A stretch of DNA of 64,000 nt from assembly GCA_035628505.1 (NCBI GenBank), contig DASPJR010000116.1, forward strand, positions 34,362 through 98,361, in the 5' to 3' direction. Below, piece by piece: positions 49,120 to 59,025 of this stretch. Every line of letters begins with the position of its first letter. Position 1 is the stretch's first letter. Source of the stretch: DASPJR01 sp035628505. Its GTDB lineage: Bacteria > Planctomycetota > SZUA-567 > H5-PLA8. The notes below the pieces were generated by a model. It was not told where the DNA came from. It did no database searches and saw nothing but the letters and a program-made list of their open reading frames with translations. A program made the position numbers and the translations under genes.

Positions 49120-52100
49120 ATGCGAGCACCGGTGTTCTTTCGGGAACACCTGCGAGTGCGGGAACATTTTACATTAGTTTTAAATGCAGTAACGAATTCG
49201 GATCGAACACACTCAATTTTGTTTCTTTATGTTATCCCCGACGTGATCGCCACTAGCACGCCTCCGGTTGTGGTAGGATCTCCGTTGGCAGTGGCTCTGG
49301 ACTCAAGTGGGAACCGCTACATAGCCGGTAGCTACACGAGTTCTCTGGATTTTAATCCTTTCGCCGGAACGGATGTTCGAGGCAATACAGGTGGTAATAA
49401 TTGGTTTGTAACACGCTACAATGCGAATGGCAGCTATGGCTGGACGCGAACGTATTCCACTTCGGCAGGTGATGTTGCATACGGCATTATATGCGTGGAT
49501 TCGAATCTCTATGTGTGTGGCACTTCGAGCGGGCAGTCATTTGTTGCAGCGTTAAACTCAGCCACCGGCAATTTCGTGAGCGACTTTGGCGTGAATGGTA
49601 TCGCGAAACTAGTTGGCGGCTTCAGTAGAGCTTATGCAATTACCACAGCGAGTTCAGACTTGCTTGTAACGGGTGAATTCAATGGGACGGTTTCTCCTGT
49701 TCCCGGTGCCGGTTCGATGGTTAGCGCAGGAGCCAATGATGCCTTTATCATGCGTCTTGATTCCACAACGGGTTTGCCCGTGCAGACGTTCGGCTCTGGT
49801 GGCCTTCAGAAATTCGGAGGAAGCGGTGCGGATATTGCTCGTGCGATCGCCTGTAACGGAAATTACTTGTTTGTGGCCGGCGATTTCGACAGCACGAACG
49901 CTGGTATTGGCGGCACAGGCACATTCGCCACAAATGGTGGAACTGATGGATTTGTGCTGGCACTAAACGCGACGACAGGCGCCGCTCTCACGGGCTTTGG
50001 ATCGAACGGAATACAGAAATTCGGAGGTGCAGGAGCAGACAACGGAACGGCTCTGGCCGTGTCGAATTCAGCTGTTTATCTAGGTGGATCCTTTACAGGC
50101 TTTGGGGCAAAAATCGGCACGTCAGGGTTTTATACAGCTTCAATGTCGGACGCGTATGTCATTGCACTCGATCCGTCGACCGGTGTGGCACGAACAGGTT
50201 TTGGAAACAGCGGATTTCAAAAGTTCGGAGGCTCCAGCAACGATTACGGACGTGCATTGGCGTTTTCCGGGACGACTCTGTTATTGAGTGGTGACTTCAG
50301 TAGTACCAATGCAGGCGTTGGTGCGAATGGAAGTATTTCCACTTTAGGCGCGGCAGACGGTTACATACTCGCATTAGATGCCGGCTCTGGGGCGGTTCGT
50401 GCTGCGTTTGCGTCAAACGGTCTACAGAGGTTTTGCGGTTCAAGCGCGGAGAACGTAAACACGCTTTTCACCTCTGCCACTGAGATCTTCGCTGCAGGCA
50501 CATTTGGTAGCACAAACGCTGGCATCGGTGCATTAGGTGGTTTCAACTCGACTAACACCGGCGGATTCCTGTTGCAACTAGACCTGATCAACGGATCCGC
50601 AGCCCCGCAAATTACGAGTGCACTTAATGCAACTGGAACATTCGGCACACCGTTCTCGTATGCCATTAGCGCCACTTGCAATCCGACCAGTCTTTTGGCG
50701 GCAGATTTGCCGTCAGGTTTAACACTCAGCAATGGAGTGATTTCTGGTACACCGACGGAAAGTGGAAATTTCACCGTAACGTTATCGGCATCTAATTCGT
50801 TCGGATCATCTTCAGCGAGTTTACTCCTGCAGATCGATAAAGCTGTGCCGACGCTTAGCTGGTCGAACCCTCAGACTATAGTTTATGGCACTCAGCTTTC
50901 AGCGGTTCAGCTCGACGCGTCTAGCAATGTGCCTGGCACTTTTGCTTATAATCCCCCTGCCGGCACTTTGCTGAACGCAGGTATCCAGCAAACACTATCT
51001 GTCACGTTTTCTCCTGCAGATAACGCGAATTACACGAGCGCAATTGGGAATGTTTATATCGATGTGTCTAAGGCTGCGGCTGTTATCAGTTGGCCTGCAC
51101 CGGCGGACATCGTCTATGGAACAGCTCTCGGCGCGGCGCAGCTCAATGCGAGTTCGAACGTCGCCGGCACGTTCGCGTACACGCCTGCTGCGGGTACGGT
51201 GCTGAATGCAGGCAATGCGCAGACGCTTTCGGTTGCGTTCACGCCGGCCGATGCGGCGAACTATTCTACTGGTAGTGCATCAACCACCATTAATGTGCTC
51301 CGGGCAATCCCTGTTCTCACCTGGGCCAATCCGGCGGACATCGTTTACGGTACCGCTCTCAGCACGACGCAGCTCAATGCAACGGCGGATGTGCCGGGAA
51401 CGTTTGCGTATTCGCCTGTGGCCGGAACGGTTCTCAGCCGCGGAAACGCCCAGACGCTCTCGGTCATCTTCGATCCGGCCGACGATACGAATTATGAACT
51501 TGTCTCAGGCAGCGTGCTGATCAATGTTCTCAACGCTGCGCCGGTGATCCTCTCTGGGCCAACCGCGACGCCCAATCCGGTGCGCTACAGCCTGACCACT
51601 ACGTTGAGCGCCACGGCGTCCGATCCTGAGAACGATACGCTGACGTATACGTGGTCTTTTGGAGATGGGAGTCCCACGGCCACGGGCAATTCGGTGACCC
51701 ACAGTTATGCGGCCGCTGGAACGTATCTGGTGACGGTGACCGTCATAGATGGCCATGGCGGAAGTGTTACAGGATCCGTGAACGTCGTCGTTAATCCAAA
51801 TGCGGCGCCGACCGTAGCTGTCGCGGCAAGTTCGTCCGCCAATCCTCCGGCAGGCGGAACGTCGAACCTGAGCGTGCTGGGCGCTGACGATCTGCCGGAA
51901 AGCGGGCTGACCTATACGTGGGCGACGACCGGCACGCCGCCGGGCACCGTCAGCTTCAGCGCCAATGGCACCAATGCGGCGAAGAACACGGTTGCGACGT
52001 TCCCGAAGGTCGGCACATACAACCTGCAGGTGACCATCCGCGATGCGCAGGGCGCCACAGCCACCAGCAGCGTGAGTGTGACGGCCTCGCCGATTACAGT

Positions 52101-52662
52101 CACTTTCCAGGATGGCGTGAACGGCTACGCCGGCACGCGGGACACCTGCATCAAGAATGGTTCGCAAACCACCAACTTCGGGAACGATCCCACGTTCGAG
52201 TTCAACTGCGGTAACACGGATATCGGCGCGCTGATCAAGTGGGATCTCTCGGCAATTCCAGCCGGCAGCACCATTCAGTCGGTTCAGATCACGCTCGAAG
52301 TGACGAATGCTTCTACGCAGACGTTCACGATCTACGAACTAAAACGCGCGTGGGTTGAAACGGGCGCGAATTGGAAAGCATGGGCTTCCGGTTCGAACTG
52401 GCAGACAGCCGGCGCTTCAGGCGCAAACGACCGCGGCTCGACTTCCCTCGGCACCGTCGTCTGCAATGCAACCGGTTCGAGGACTACGACGTTGAACGCA
52501 TCCGGCATTGCGCTGGTTCAGAACTGGATCAACAACCCGTCGACGAACAACGGGTTTACGTTCCAGAATTACGCCGGAACCGCGGACAATGTCATCGTCC
52601 ACTCCAGCGAATCGCCGACGGTGACTGCGCGGCCGAAGCTCACGATTACTTACGCGCCCTGA
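49120..52662 (+). CDS. C-terminal part of the frameshifted surface protein (repeats, Ig/MBG, PKD, DNRLRE)
   Basis: 1,180 codons, of which the first 35 or so are out of register with the upstream protein and probably not real; the ATG at 49120 has no ribosome site. From about 49225 come six or more of the same 85-residue repeats (KFGGSGADIARAIA, ATGAALTGFGSNG), then a put-Ig (PQITSALNATGTFGTPFSY), three tandem MBG-like domains with a WxxPxxIVYGT start, two PKD-like domains (WSFGDGSPTATGNSVTHSY), and a C-terminal DNRLRE-type domain (DTCIKNGSQTTNFGNDP). All suggest an extracellular adhesin or polymer-binding protein. Confidence 0.78.
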   Translation: MRAPVFFREHLRVREHFTLVLNAVTNSDRTHSILFLYVIPDVIATSTPPVVVGSPLAVALDSSGNRYIAGSYTSSLDFNPFAGTDVRGNTGGNNWFVTRYNANGSYGWTRTYSTSAGDVAYGIICVDSNLYVCGTSSGQSFVAALNSATGNFVSDFGVNGIAKLVGGFSRAYAITTASSDLLVTGEFNGTVSPVPGAGSMVSAGANDAFIMRLDSTTGLPVQTFGSGGLQKFGGSGADIARAIACNGNYLFVAGDFDSTNAGIGGTGTFATNGGTDGFVLALNATTGAALTGFGSNGIQKFGGAGADNGTALAVSNSAVYLGGSFTGFGAKIGTSGFYTASMSDAYVIALDPSTGVARTGFGNSGFQKFGGSSNDYGRALAFSGTTLLLSGDFSSTNAGVGANGSISTLGAADGYILALDAGSGAVRAAFASNGLQRFCGSSAENVNTLFTSATEIFAAGTFGSTNAGIGALGGFNSTNTGGFLLQLDLINGSAAPQITSALNATGTFGTPFSYAISATCNPTSLLAADLPSGLTLSNGVISGTPTESGNFTVTLSASNSFGSSSASLLLQIDKAVPTLSWSNPQTIVYGTQLSAVQLDASSNVPGTFAYNPPAGTLLNAGIQQTLSVTFSPADNANYTSAIGNVYIDVSKAAAVISWPAPADIVYGTALGAAQLNASSNVAGTFAYTPAAGTVLNAGNAQTLSVAFTPADAANYSTGSASTTINVLRAIPVLTWANPADIVYGTALSTTQLNATADVPGTFAYSPVAGTVLSRGNAQTLSVIFDPADDTNYELVSGSVLINVLNAAPVILSGPTATPNPVRYSLTTTLSATASDPENDTLTYTWSFGDGSPTATGNSVTHSYAAAGTYLVTVTVIDGHGGSVTGSVNVVVNPNAAPTVAVAASSSANPPAGGTSNLSVLGADDLPESGLTYTWATTGTPPGTVSFSANGTNAAKNTVATFPKVGTYNLQVTIRDAQGATATSSVSVTASPITVTFQDGVNGYAGTRDTCIKNGSQTTNFGNDPTFEFNCGNTDIGALIKWDLSAIPAGSTIQSVQITLEVTNASTQTFTIYELKRAWVETGANWKAWASGSNWQTAGASGANDRGSTSLGTVVCNATGSRTTTLNASGIALVQNWINNPSTNNGFTFQNYAGTADNVIVHSSESPTVTARPKLTITYAP

Positions 52663-52849
52663 CACGGGAGGCGTTTGCATCCGGTTCTTTGGGCTTGCGG
52701 CACTTCTCGCAGGTCGCGATTTCAGCGCTTGCCGCGACATTCTTCTGCAGAAATCGCGTGCGGCGGAAGCGGATGCCGCAGCGCGTGCGGCGGGCGCTCT
52801 TTAACAGATGGGTCTGCTGCGCAGATTTCTGCGCGGGTGACAGTTGCAT
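52646..52849 (-). CDS. Small basic Cys-containing protein
   Basis: 67 residues from the ATG at 52849 with AGGAG 8 nt upstream. It is basic and has Cys near 24 and a CEKC pair near 48-51 (TCEKCRKPKEPDA), which could bind a metal with a further ligand. The stop lies 17 nt inside the convergent surface gene. I do not recognise the family. The ribosome site is the chief support. Confidence 0.42.
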   Translation of the reverse strand: MQLSPAQKSAQQTHLLKSARRTRCGIRFRRTRFLQKNVAASAEIATCEKCRKPKEPDANASRVRARK

Positions 52850-52979
52850 CGGCTCGTCTCCTCTCCAGTTTCGCCCGGCATCAACCGGGAGTATGGAATC
52901 AAAGGAAACGACATTGGGCGGACAGGCGATGTCCTCGTCAAAGACGAGTGCGCCGGATTCCGGTCTGAGGGCTATAACG

Positions 52980-53951
52980 TTACTCGCCTGCGGCTTTGCT
53001 CAGTTCGCTTGATTGCAGGAAGGGATGGGTCAGCTGCTGCGTTGGTGCTGCGGGCAGAACGAACGTTTCGCCAATGCGGCGCAGCGCCAGGCGGTGCGGA
53101 GCGTCACTGACGGCTTTTTCAAGCCGCGCAATCGGTTCGCCCATGGGCTCCCAGCTTAAACGGAACGTCTGATGGTGAATGGGGACGATGTACTGCGCGC
53201 CGGCCTCATCGCACATCTGCAGCGCCTGTTCGGGCGTGCAGTGATTCACCAGCCACGGCCGGTATGCGCCAATGGGCATTATCGCGATGTCAAACGGACC
53301 GTGCGAGCGCAGCTGTTCGAACATGCGCGTGTACCCAGTATCGCCCCCGAAAAGGATGCGGCGTCCGTTGCGTTCAAGGATGTAACCGTTCCAGGCGCGG
53401 TGGTGGTCGGAGCGCACGCGGGCGCCCCAGTGGCTAGTAGGGAACGCATGAATTTTCAGGCCGCCGCGATCCCTGAACAGCGTCGTGATTTCATGCCAGC
53501 CCAGCTCGCGCACGTCCGTCAGCCACGTGTGGCGCAGCAGGTCGGACGTGTTTCGCGACGTGACCACGGTGGACGCCGCGTCCATGCGGCGCAGCGTCCA
53601 GTAATCCAGATGATCCATGTGGCCGTGGCTGACCAGCACCAGGTCGATCGGGGGAAGCTCGTAATAGCGCAACGCCGGCTGGACGTAGCGCTTGGGTCCG
53701 AGCACAAAGGGCCCAAGTTTAAATCCCATGCGCCTGCCGAGCACCGGATCGGTGAGAATCGTGATGCCGTAAAAATTGATCAGCACCGTGCTGTGGCCCA
53801 GCCAGGAGCAGGTCACATCGTCCGCCGACCACGTGTGCGGCTCGGGCCGGCACGGCGCGGGTGCAATCCAGCGCATTGCGTCGTTCAGCAATGCGTGCCG
53901 AAACGCTTCGACTTCCCAGCGGTTATATAGCTTGCGTATCCAGCGGATCAC
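52980..53951 (-). CDS. MBL-fold metallo-hydrolase (NAPE-PLD/UlaG-like)
   Basis: 323 residues without a signal peptide. The metal-site motifs are in order: WLGHSTVLINFYG, HGHMDHLD (HxHxDH), SHWGAR, GGDTGY and PIHHQTF. The tandem LGHST and GGDTGY pattern is that of the NAPE-PLD/UlaG-like group of MBL phosphodiesterases. It could cleave a phospholipid or other phosphodiester in the cytoplasm. It lies in its own region, not close to a functional partner. Confidence 0.9.
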   Translation of the reverse strand: MIRWIRKLYNRWEVEAFRHALLNDAMRWIAPAPCRPEPHTWSADDVTCSWLGHSTVLINFYGITILTDPVLGRRMGFKLGPFVLGPKRYVQPALRYYELPPIDLVLVSHGHMDHLDYWTLRRMDAASTVVTSRNTSDLLRHTWLTDVRELGWHEITTLFRDRGGLKIHAFPTSHWGARVRSDHHRAWNGYILERNGRRILFGGDTGYTRMFEQLRSHGPFDIAIMPIGAYRPWLVNHCTPEQALQMCDEAGAQYIVPIHHQTFRLSWEPMGEPIARLEKAVSDAPHRLALRRIGETFVLPAAPTQQLTHPFLQSSELSKAAGE

Positions 53952-54165
53952 TTTGGGCTGCCTGCTTCCCTTGATTATGCTTGAGATACAAAGGGAACTT
54001 CCCCATTGCTGATAGCATTAATCAAGGACGAGCTTCCTAACCTTCACGAAATTGGGCGCATTGTGCGGAGCGGCGTCTGCAGACAGGCTCAAGCGATATT
54101 TTTGCCTTCTGACGGATTCAGCCGTTCGCACCCCAGGGCGGGAGCAATTCAGCACCGTGCGCAAT

Positions 54166-54648
54166 TTAATCCGAGAAGAGCCGGTACACCTGCGGTCCTG
54201 TGCGCCGGGTAGCTCGCGCGATCACAATTGCGATCGCCACCATCAGCGCACTCAGGCAAAAGGCTCCGGACCAGAGACTATCTTCTTTCACAAACCGAAG
54301 AGCGAGGAATGGTCCCACGACGAACAGGATCGCTATTCCTCCGAGCAGGCCGATCAGCCGTGAACGGGGCGTGCTGGCGGTGAAGTCGCCACCATTGAGG
54401 ACGAACTGAATGTAAACGTTGACATCGAACAGTATCGCTGCCGCAAAAATCGCATCAATCAGGAATGTCTCCGGCATGAAGTCCCAGTGTGAAAGCTTAA
54501 GTCCCCAATTGACGTGCTTAAGAAAGACATGCGGCCATCCAATTGAATTCTCATCGCGAATGTTTATCCAGACCACTGCGGAGACAGTTAATGCTACCAG
54601 CAGCAACGTCGAGAGGTGAAACTGGAACGAAGCCGCGCGCTTCTCCAT
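54166..54648 (-). CDS. Four-helix membrane protein with planctomycete FQFxLxTLLL opening
   Basis: 160 residues. The start RAASFQFHLSTLLLVALTVS is the pattern found at the N-terminus of many planctomycete membrane proteins. Further helices are near 65-80, 100-118 and 128-145. No catalytic residues are recognised. It lies after a strong terminator and 94 nt from the giant ELWxxDGT gene, so it is likely in its own unit. Confidence 0.82.
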   Translation of the reverse strand: MEKRAASFQFHLSTLLLVALTVSAVVWINIRDENSIGWPHVFLKHVNWGLKLSHWDFMPETFLIDAIFAAAILFDVNVYIQFVLNGGDFTASTPRSRLIGLLGGIAILFVVGPFLALRFVKEDSLWSGAFCLSALMVAIAIVIARATRRTGPQVYRLFSD

Positions 54649-54694
54649 AATTCGCTTACGAGTATGTCTGATCGCGGGTTCGCAAGGGCGACAC

Positions 54695-54721
54695 AGAAAA
54701 GCCGCGCCGGAGCGCGGCTTT
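54695..54721 (-). terminator. Rho-independent terminator of the ELWxxDGT gene
   Basis: AAGCCGCGC (54699-54707) pairs with GCGCGGCTT (54712-54720) around a 4-nt loop; on the minus strand TTTTCTGT follows. It lies 20 nt past the stop of the gene ending at 54742. Confidence 0.85.
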
Positions 54722-54741
54722 CTGCAAAAAGTGCTCGTGCG

Positions 54742-57700
54742 CTATTTCGTTGGAATCGTCGTAGCACCGGTCGGCAGCTTGGTTTTGCCGCTTGAGCCCT
54801 TCTTCGCGTTGTAGAGCTGCGGCACGTCCGCCTTGAAAAGTTTGCCGTCAAAAAGAATGTTCACCGTGACCGTTTTCGGAACGTTGCTCGCATCGCTATC
54901 GATCAGGCCTTCATCGGAGAGCTTTGCTTCCCAGCTTCCGGCCTTCGACGTGACTGAGAACTTGGACGACTGCGCCGCGACCACTCCCTTGCTGGCCTTG
55001 ATGCTCATCTTCAGCGCATCGTTGCCGACTTTCGACGAGCCTTTCGAATCGAGCGTGTACGTCTGGATCACGCCGCCGACATCCACAACAACTTTGCTTC
55101 CGCTGATCGTAAAGCCATTGGGCACGACAAGGATTCCGCTCAGCGAAAGGCTGCTTGTGCCCGGCTTGCCGAACGCGAGCGTCAGGCCCAGCTTCGTGAT
55201 GAACAGCGATTCGGGTGCGGTCACGGTCTGCGTTCCCAGCGGCGTTACGCCGGCATTGAGCTCGGAGGTATTCTGGCTCTTTTCGAATTCGTCCGAGAAG
55301 CCGTCGCCATCTGAATCCAGCTCGGAGTTGCTCGCTCCGGCGGCTGCGCCGATTGCATCGACGCTCAAGACCAGCGTCTTGGTGTCGCTGCCGAGCTGAT
55401 TGGTCGCCGTCAGTGTGATTGTGAAGCTGCCGATCTCCGTCAGCGTCCCGCTCAGCACGCCGCTGGTAAGCGTAATGCCGCTGGGCAGGTTTGTGGCGGT
55501 ATACGTAATGGGGCTCGAGCCGGTTGCAGTAATCGTGTAGTTGAGTTTCGAACTGGCCTGCGCGCTCACCGCAAGCGAACTGGTGATAGACGGCGCGCTG
55601 CCAACAGTGAAATCGAGCTCCGACGAAGTTCCGCCGCCGGGTGTGGGGTTGAACACGGAGATCTTGTTGACGGACGCGAGCGCCAGATCGGACGCGCCCA
55701 GCGACGCCACCAGCTGCGTGCTGCTTACGAATGTGGTCGTGCGCGCCGTGCCGTTCCACTGCACGACTGAACTGGTCACGAAGTTCGTTCCGGTAATCGT
55801 CAGGCTCGCGCTGGAGCCGCCATCGGCGGCTGACGTCGGGCTGATCGAGGTGAGCGTCGGCACCGGGTTGCTGATATTGAAGACCACTGCGCTGCTCACG
55901 CCGCCGGCGGGCTGCGGATTGGTGACGATGATGTCCGCGGTGCCCGCTTCGTCGACGTCGTTGTCGCGGATTTTTGCGGTGAGCTGCGTTGAGCTGACAA
56001 AGGTCGTGTTGCGCGCGTTGCCGTTGATCTCGACGACGGAGTTGGGCGAGAAGTTTGTGCCGGTAAGCGTGAGCGTCTGCGCGCCAGAACCGACCAATAC
56101 CGTGGCCGGCGAGATGCTGGTGAGTGTCGGCACAAGATTGTTCACCGTAAACGTCTGCGCCGCAGAGGTGCCTCCGCCGGGTGCGGGCGTGAACACGGTA
56201 ACGCTGTACGTGCCACCGGTGGCGAAGTCCGATGCAGGGATCGCGGCAGTCACCTGCGTGGCGCTGTCCACCGTGGTCGGCCGCGGTGAACCGTTCCAGT
56301 ACACCACCGAAGCGCTGGTGAAATCACTGCCGCTGACCACGATGTTCGTTCCGGCGCTGCCTTCTGATGCGGACGTGGGCGTCATGCCGGTGACGCTCGG
56401 AACCGCATTGTTGAAGTCTGAAAGCGGCATGACCCAGAGTTCAACACCATCGATGCCATTGTTGGCCGAGAAGAACACGTTGCTGCCGGAGACGGTGAAA
56501 CTTGCCGGATTCGACGAGCCGCTTCCACCGACCAGGTCCTGAACGAGAATCGTGTCGAGCGTGTTGCCGTTGGTCTTCCAGATTTCGGCGCCATTGACGC
56601 CGTCCGTTGCGCTGAAGGCGACGACGCCTTCAGGCAATACCTGGACCGCGCTGGCCGGGCTTGAGCTGCTCGTTCCTGAATTGATGTCCTTGATCAGGAC
56701 GGTGCCAGCGTCGCTGCCGTCACTCTTCCAGATTTCGGCGCCTGCAGTGGAGGTATTGGCGCGGAAGAAGAGCGTGCCGTTGACATTGATCAGCCCGCTG
56801 ATGGATGAGCTGGCCGTGCCTGAAACGATATCTTTGACGATGACAGTGCCGGCGGTGGTTCCATCTGTCTTCCAGAGCTCTGTGCCCGTGGCCGCCTCAG
56901 TCGCCAGGAAATAGAGCGTGCTGCCGACGGCGGTAAAGGAGCTTGGGAAACTGTTTTTGTTGCCGGAGTTGATGTCCTTCACAAGCACCGTTCCCGCTGG
57001 CGTGCCATCCGTCACCCAGAGTTCCGTGCCGTTCGTCGGATCGAAGGCCGTGAAGTACGCCAGCGAGCCCACCGTTTTGAAATTGTTGGGCGTGCTGCCG
57101 CCGACGCCCGAATTGATATCTTTCACCAGCGAGACGGCATTGCCGTTCGCCGGATCGAGACTCCAGAGCTCATTGCCTTGCAGCAGGCCTCCGTCGTAAG
57201 AAAAAAGTATCTTGCCGTTGAGTTCGTTGAGACGCGCCGGGCTGTTGGTTGAGAAGGTCGTGACCGCGACGGTCCCACCGGACGTGCCATCGCTTTTCCA
57301 GATCTGCGACGGACTGGAGCCATTGAAGGCGATGAAATAGAGCGTATCGCCGACGGCAATAAGGCTCGAGGGCGAGGAACTGCCCGCGCCCACGTTGATG
57401 TCCTTCACGCGGCTGGCCACTCCGCCGCTGATCTTCCAGAGTTCCGTGCCATTCGTTGAATCGGTGGCGGTGAAAAACAGCGTGCCGTTTACGATAATGA
57501 AATTGGACGGGTTCGAGCTTCCGCCCGTGTTGATGTCCTGCACCAGCGTGGCCGTGGTGCCGTTGCTGGTCCAGACTTCGCGGCCCGAGCCGTCGTCGGC
57601 CGTGAAGTACAGCGTGCCATTCACATCAATGAGCGACTGCGGGCGCGAGCTGGCTTCGTCTGAGGAAATGTTTGCAACGCGCACAGTGCCGGCCGAGGTT

Positions 57701-59025
57701 CCGTTGCTTTTCCATAACTCGCTGCCGGTGAGTTCGTCGGTCGCCTGGAAATAAAGCACGCCTCCAAAATCGGTAAGCGATGAGGGGAAGGAGCTGATCG
57801 AGGAAATGGCAATGTTCTTTACGATGCTCGTGCCGCCGCTGGTTCCATCGCTCTTCCAGAGCTCAAAACCGTTATTGCCGTCATCGGCTGAAAAATAAAC
57901 CGTTGAGCCGATGCTCTTCAGATTAAAGGGCGTTGAGCTGGCGCCGGCAGACGTGTTGATGTTCTTTACCAGCGTGGTCGTGGTCCCATCACTCTTCCAA
58001 AGTTCGCTGCCATTGGTCCCGTCATTGGCGCGGAAGAAAACAAAGCTGCCGTTTGCGGTCAGACTTGCCGGGCTGGATGAAGCACCTGCGCCTGGATTGA
58101 TGTCGGCCACGCGCGCGGTTGTTCCGGCGGTTCCGTTGCTCTTCCAGAGCTCCGATTCAGAGCCATCGAAGCCGGAGAAAAAGAGCGTTGAACCGACCGC
58201 CACAAGTTCGGAGGCAGTCACGTTGAAAACGGCGACTGTTCCCGCTCCGGTGCCGTTGCTGCGCCAGAGCTGGTTGTTCGTCCCATCGTTGGCTGCAAAA
58301 AAGAGAGTGGACCCCACGACGGTCAGATAGCTGGGGTTGGATGAAGCGGAAATATTGGTGTTGATGTTTTTCAGCAGCGTCGTGCCTGCAGACGTACCGT
58401 TGCTGATCCAGAGTTCTGTGCCGTTGGTGCCATCCGTGGCGCTGAAGAGCACCGATGAGCCGAGCACGACCAGTTCATTGGGAAAGGAACTGCCTCCGGT
58501 GTTAATGTCTTTGACCAATACGGTGCCGGCTTCTGTGCCATCGCTTTTCCACAGTTCCGAACCATTGGTGTCATCGGTTGCGCGGAAGAGCAGCGTGCCG
58601 CCCAGGTTCACAAGATTGGAGATGCTTGAGGAACTGGTGCCGGTATTGATATCCCGCACCAGCACCGTTCCGTTCTCGGTTCCATCGGTCTTCCACAACT
58701 CGGTGCCGGTGTTGTCTTCACTGGCCGTAAAGTAAATGGTGTTGTTGATGACCAGAAGATTGCCCGGCGACGAATTGTTGGCGCCCGGATTGATGTCCTT
58801 CACGATGCTGGCGCTGGTTCCGTCGTAGCGCCAGAGCTCCGTTCCGCGCACGCCGTCGTTGGCGCTGAAGTAGAGCACTCCATTCATCACCACCAGGTTC
58901 GCGGGCGATGAACCGATCGCCTGCGGGTTGGGATTGATGTCCTGCACTAGCGTGGCTGCAGCGAATGAGTGGCCTGCGAAAAACAGCGTTGTCAGTATAG
59001 AAAACAGTACAGGAACCGGACGCAT
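54742..59025 (-). CDS. Secreted ELWxxDGT-repeat protein with TIG/IPT domains
   Basis: 1,427 residues with a signal peptide (LFSILTTLFFAGHSFAA). Residues about 25-890 hold about 18 repeats of some 48 residues with the consensus G-x-ELWK-x-DGT-x-x-GT-x-LVKDIN and a YFSA/FFRA strand, the ELWxxDGT hyalin-like family. Three TIG/IPT Ig domains follow (PSVTGMTPTSASEG, PTLTSISPATVLVG, PTLTSISPTSAADG), a put-Ig domain, a calcium-type DSDGDGFSDEFE, and a C-terminal beta domain. It is probably a long surface fibre or adhesin. The repeats are nearly identical and could recombine. Confidence 0.92.
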   Translation of the reverse strand: MRPVPVLFSILTTLFFAGHSFAAATLVQDINPNPQAIGSSPANLVVMNGVLYFSANDGVRGTELWRYDGTSASIVKDINPGANNSSPGNLLVINNTIYFTASEDNTGTELWKTDGTENGTVLVRDINTGTSSSSISNLVNLGGTLLFRATDDTNGSELWKSDGTEAGTVLVKDINTGGSSFPNELVVLGSSVLFSATDGTNGTELWISNGTSAGTTLLKNINTNISASSNPSYLTVVGSTLFFAANDGTNNQLWRSNGTGAGTVAVFNVTASELVAVGSTLFFSGFDGSESELWKSNGTAGTTARVADINPGAGASSSPASLTANGSFVFFRANDGTNGSELWKSDGTTTTLVKNINTSAGASSTPFNLKSIGSTVYFSADDGNNGFELWKSDGTSGGTSIVKNIAISSISSFPSSLTDFGGVLYFQATDELTGSELWKSNGTSAGTVRVANISSDEASSRPQSLIDVNGTLYFTADDGSGREVWTSNGTTATLVQDINTGGSSNPSNFIIVNGTLFFTATDSTNGTELWKISGGVASRVKDINVGAGSSSPSSLIAVGDTLYFIAFNGSSPSQIWKSDGTSGGTVAVTTFSTNSPARLNELNGKILFSYDGGLLQGNELWSLDPANGNAVSLVKDINSGVGGSTPNNFKTVGSLAYFTAFDPTNGTELWVTDGTPAGTVLVKDINSGNKNSFPSSFTAVGSTLYFLATEAATGTELWKTDGTTAGTVIVKDIVSGTASSSISGLINVNGTLFFRANTSTAGAEIWKSDGSDAGTVLIKDINSGTSSSSPASAVQVLPEGVVAFSATDGVNGAEIWKTNGNTLDTILVQDLVGGSGSSNPASFTVSGSNVFFSANNGIDGVELWVMPLSDFNNAVPSVTGMTPTSASEGSAGTNIVVSGSDFTSASVVYWNGSPRPTTVDSATQVTAAIPASDFATGGTYSVTVFTPAPGGGTSAAQTFTVNNLVPTLTSISPATVLVGSGAQTLTLTGTNFSPNSVVEINGNARNTTFVSSTQLTAKIRDNDVDEAGTADIIVTNPQPAGGVSSAVVFNISNPVPTLTSISPTSAADGGSSASLTITGTNFVTSSVVQWNGTARTTTFVSSTQLVASLGASDLALASVNKISVFNPTPGGGTSSELDFTVGSAPSITSSLAVSAQASSKLNYTITATGSSPITYTATNLPSGITLTSGVLSGTLTEIGSFTITLTATNQLGSDTKTLVLSVDAIGAAAGASNSELDSDGDGFSDEFEKSQNTSELNAGVTPLGTQTVTAPESLFITKLGLTLAFGKPGTSSLSLSGILVVPNGFTISGSKVVVDVGGVIQTYTLDSKGSSKVGNDALKMSIKASKGVVAAQSSKFSVTSKAGSWEAKLSDEGLIDSDASNVPKTVTVNILFDGKLFKADVPQLYNAKKGSSGKTKLPTGATTIPTK

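Larger units (their letters stand above)
47543..52662 (+). pseudogene. Surface repeat protein interrupted by two +1 frameshifts
   Basis: Three consecutive reading frames carry one continuous repeat and Ig-like protein: frame one to about 48800, frame two from about 48802 to 49210, frame three from about 49215 to 52662. At the first break the motif SQSGIPVP-x-FGGDG lacks two bases at CCGGTTTGGC; at the second, near AATTTTGTTTC, an Ig-like domain ending runs into the start of the next module. Each break shifts by +1. If mended, the protein would be about 1,700 residues. Decay, assembly indels and programmed frameshifting are all possible; two breaks argue against the last. Confidence 0.65.

Noticed and set aside
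48780..49256. Separate gene between the two large frames
   Set aside because: The ATG is fortuitous; the translation continues the repeat of the frame before it, so it is a fragment of one gene.
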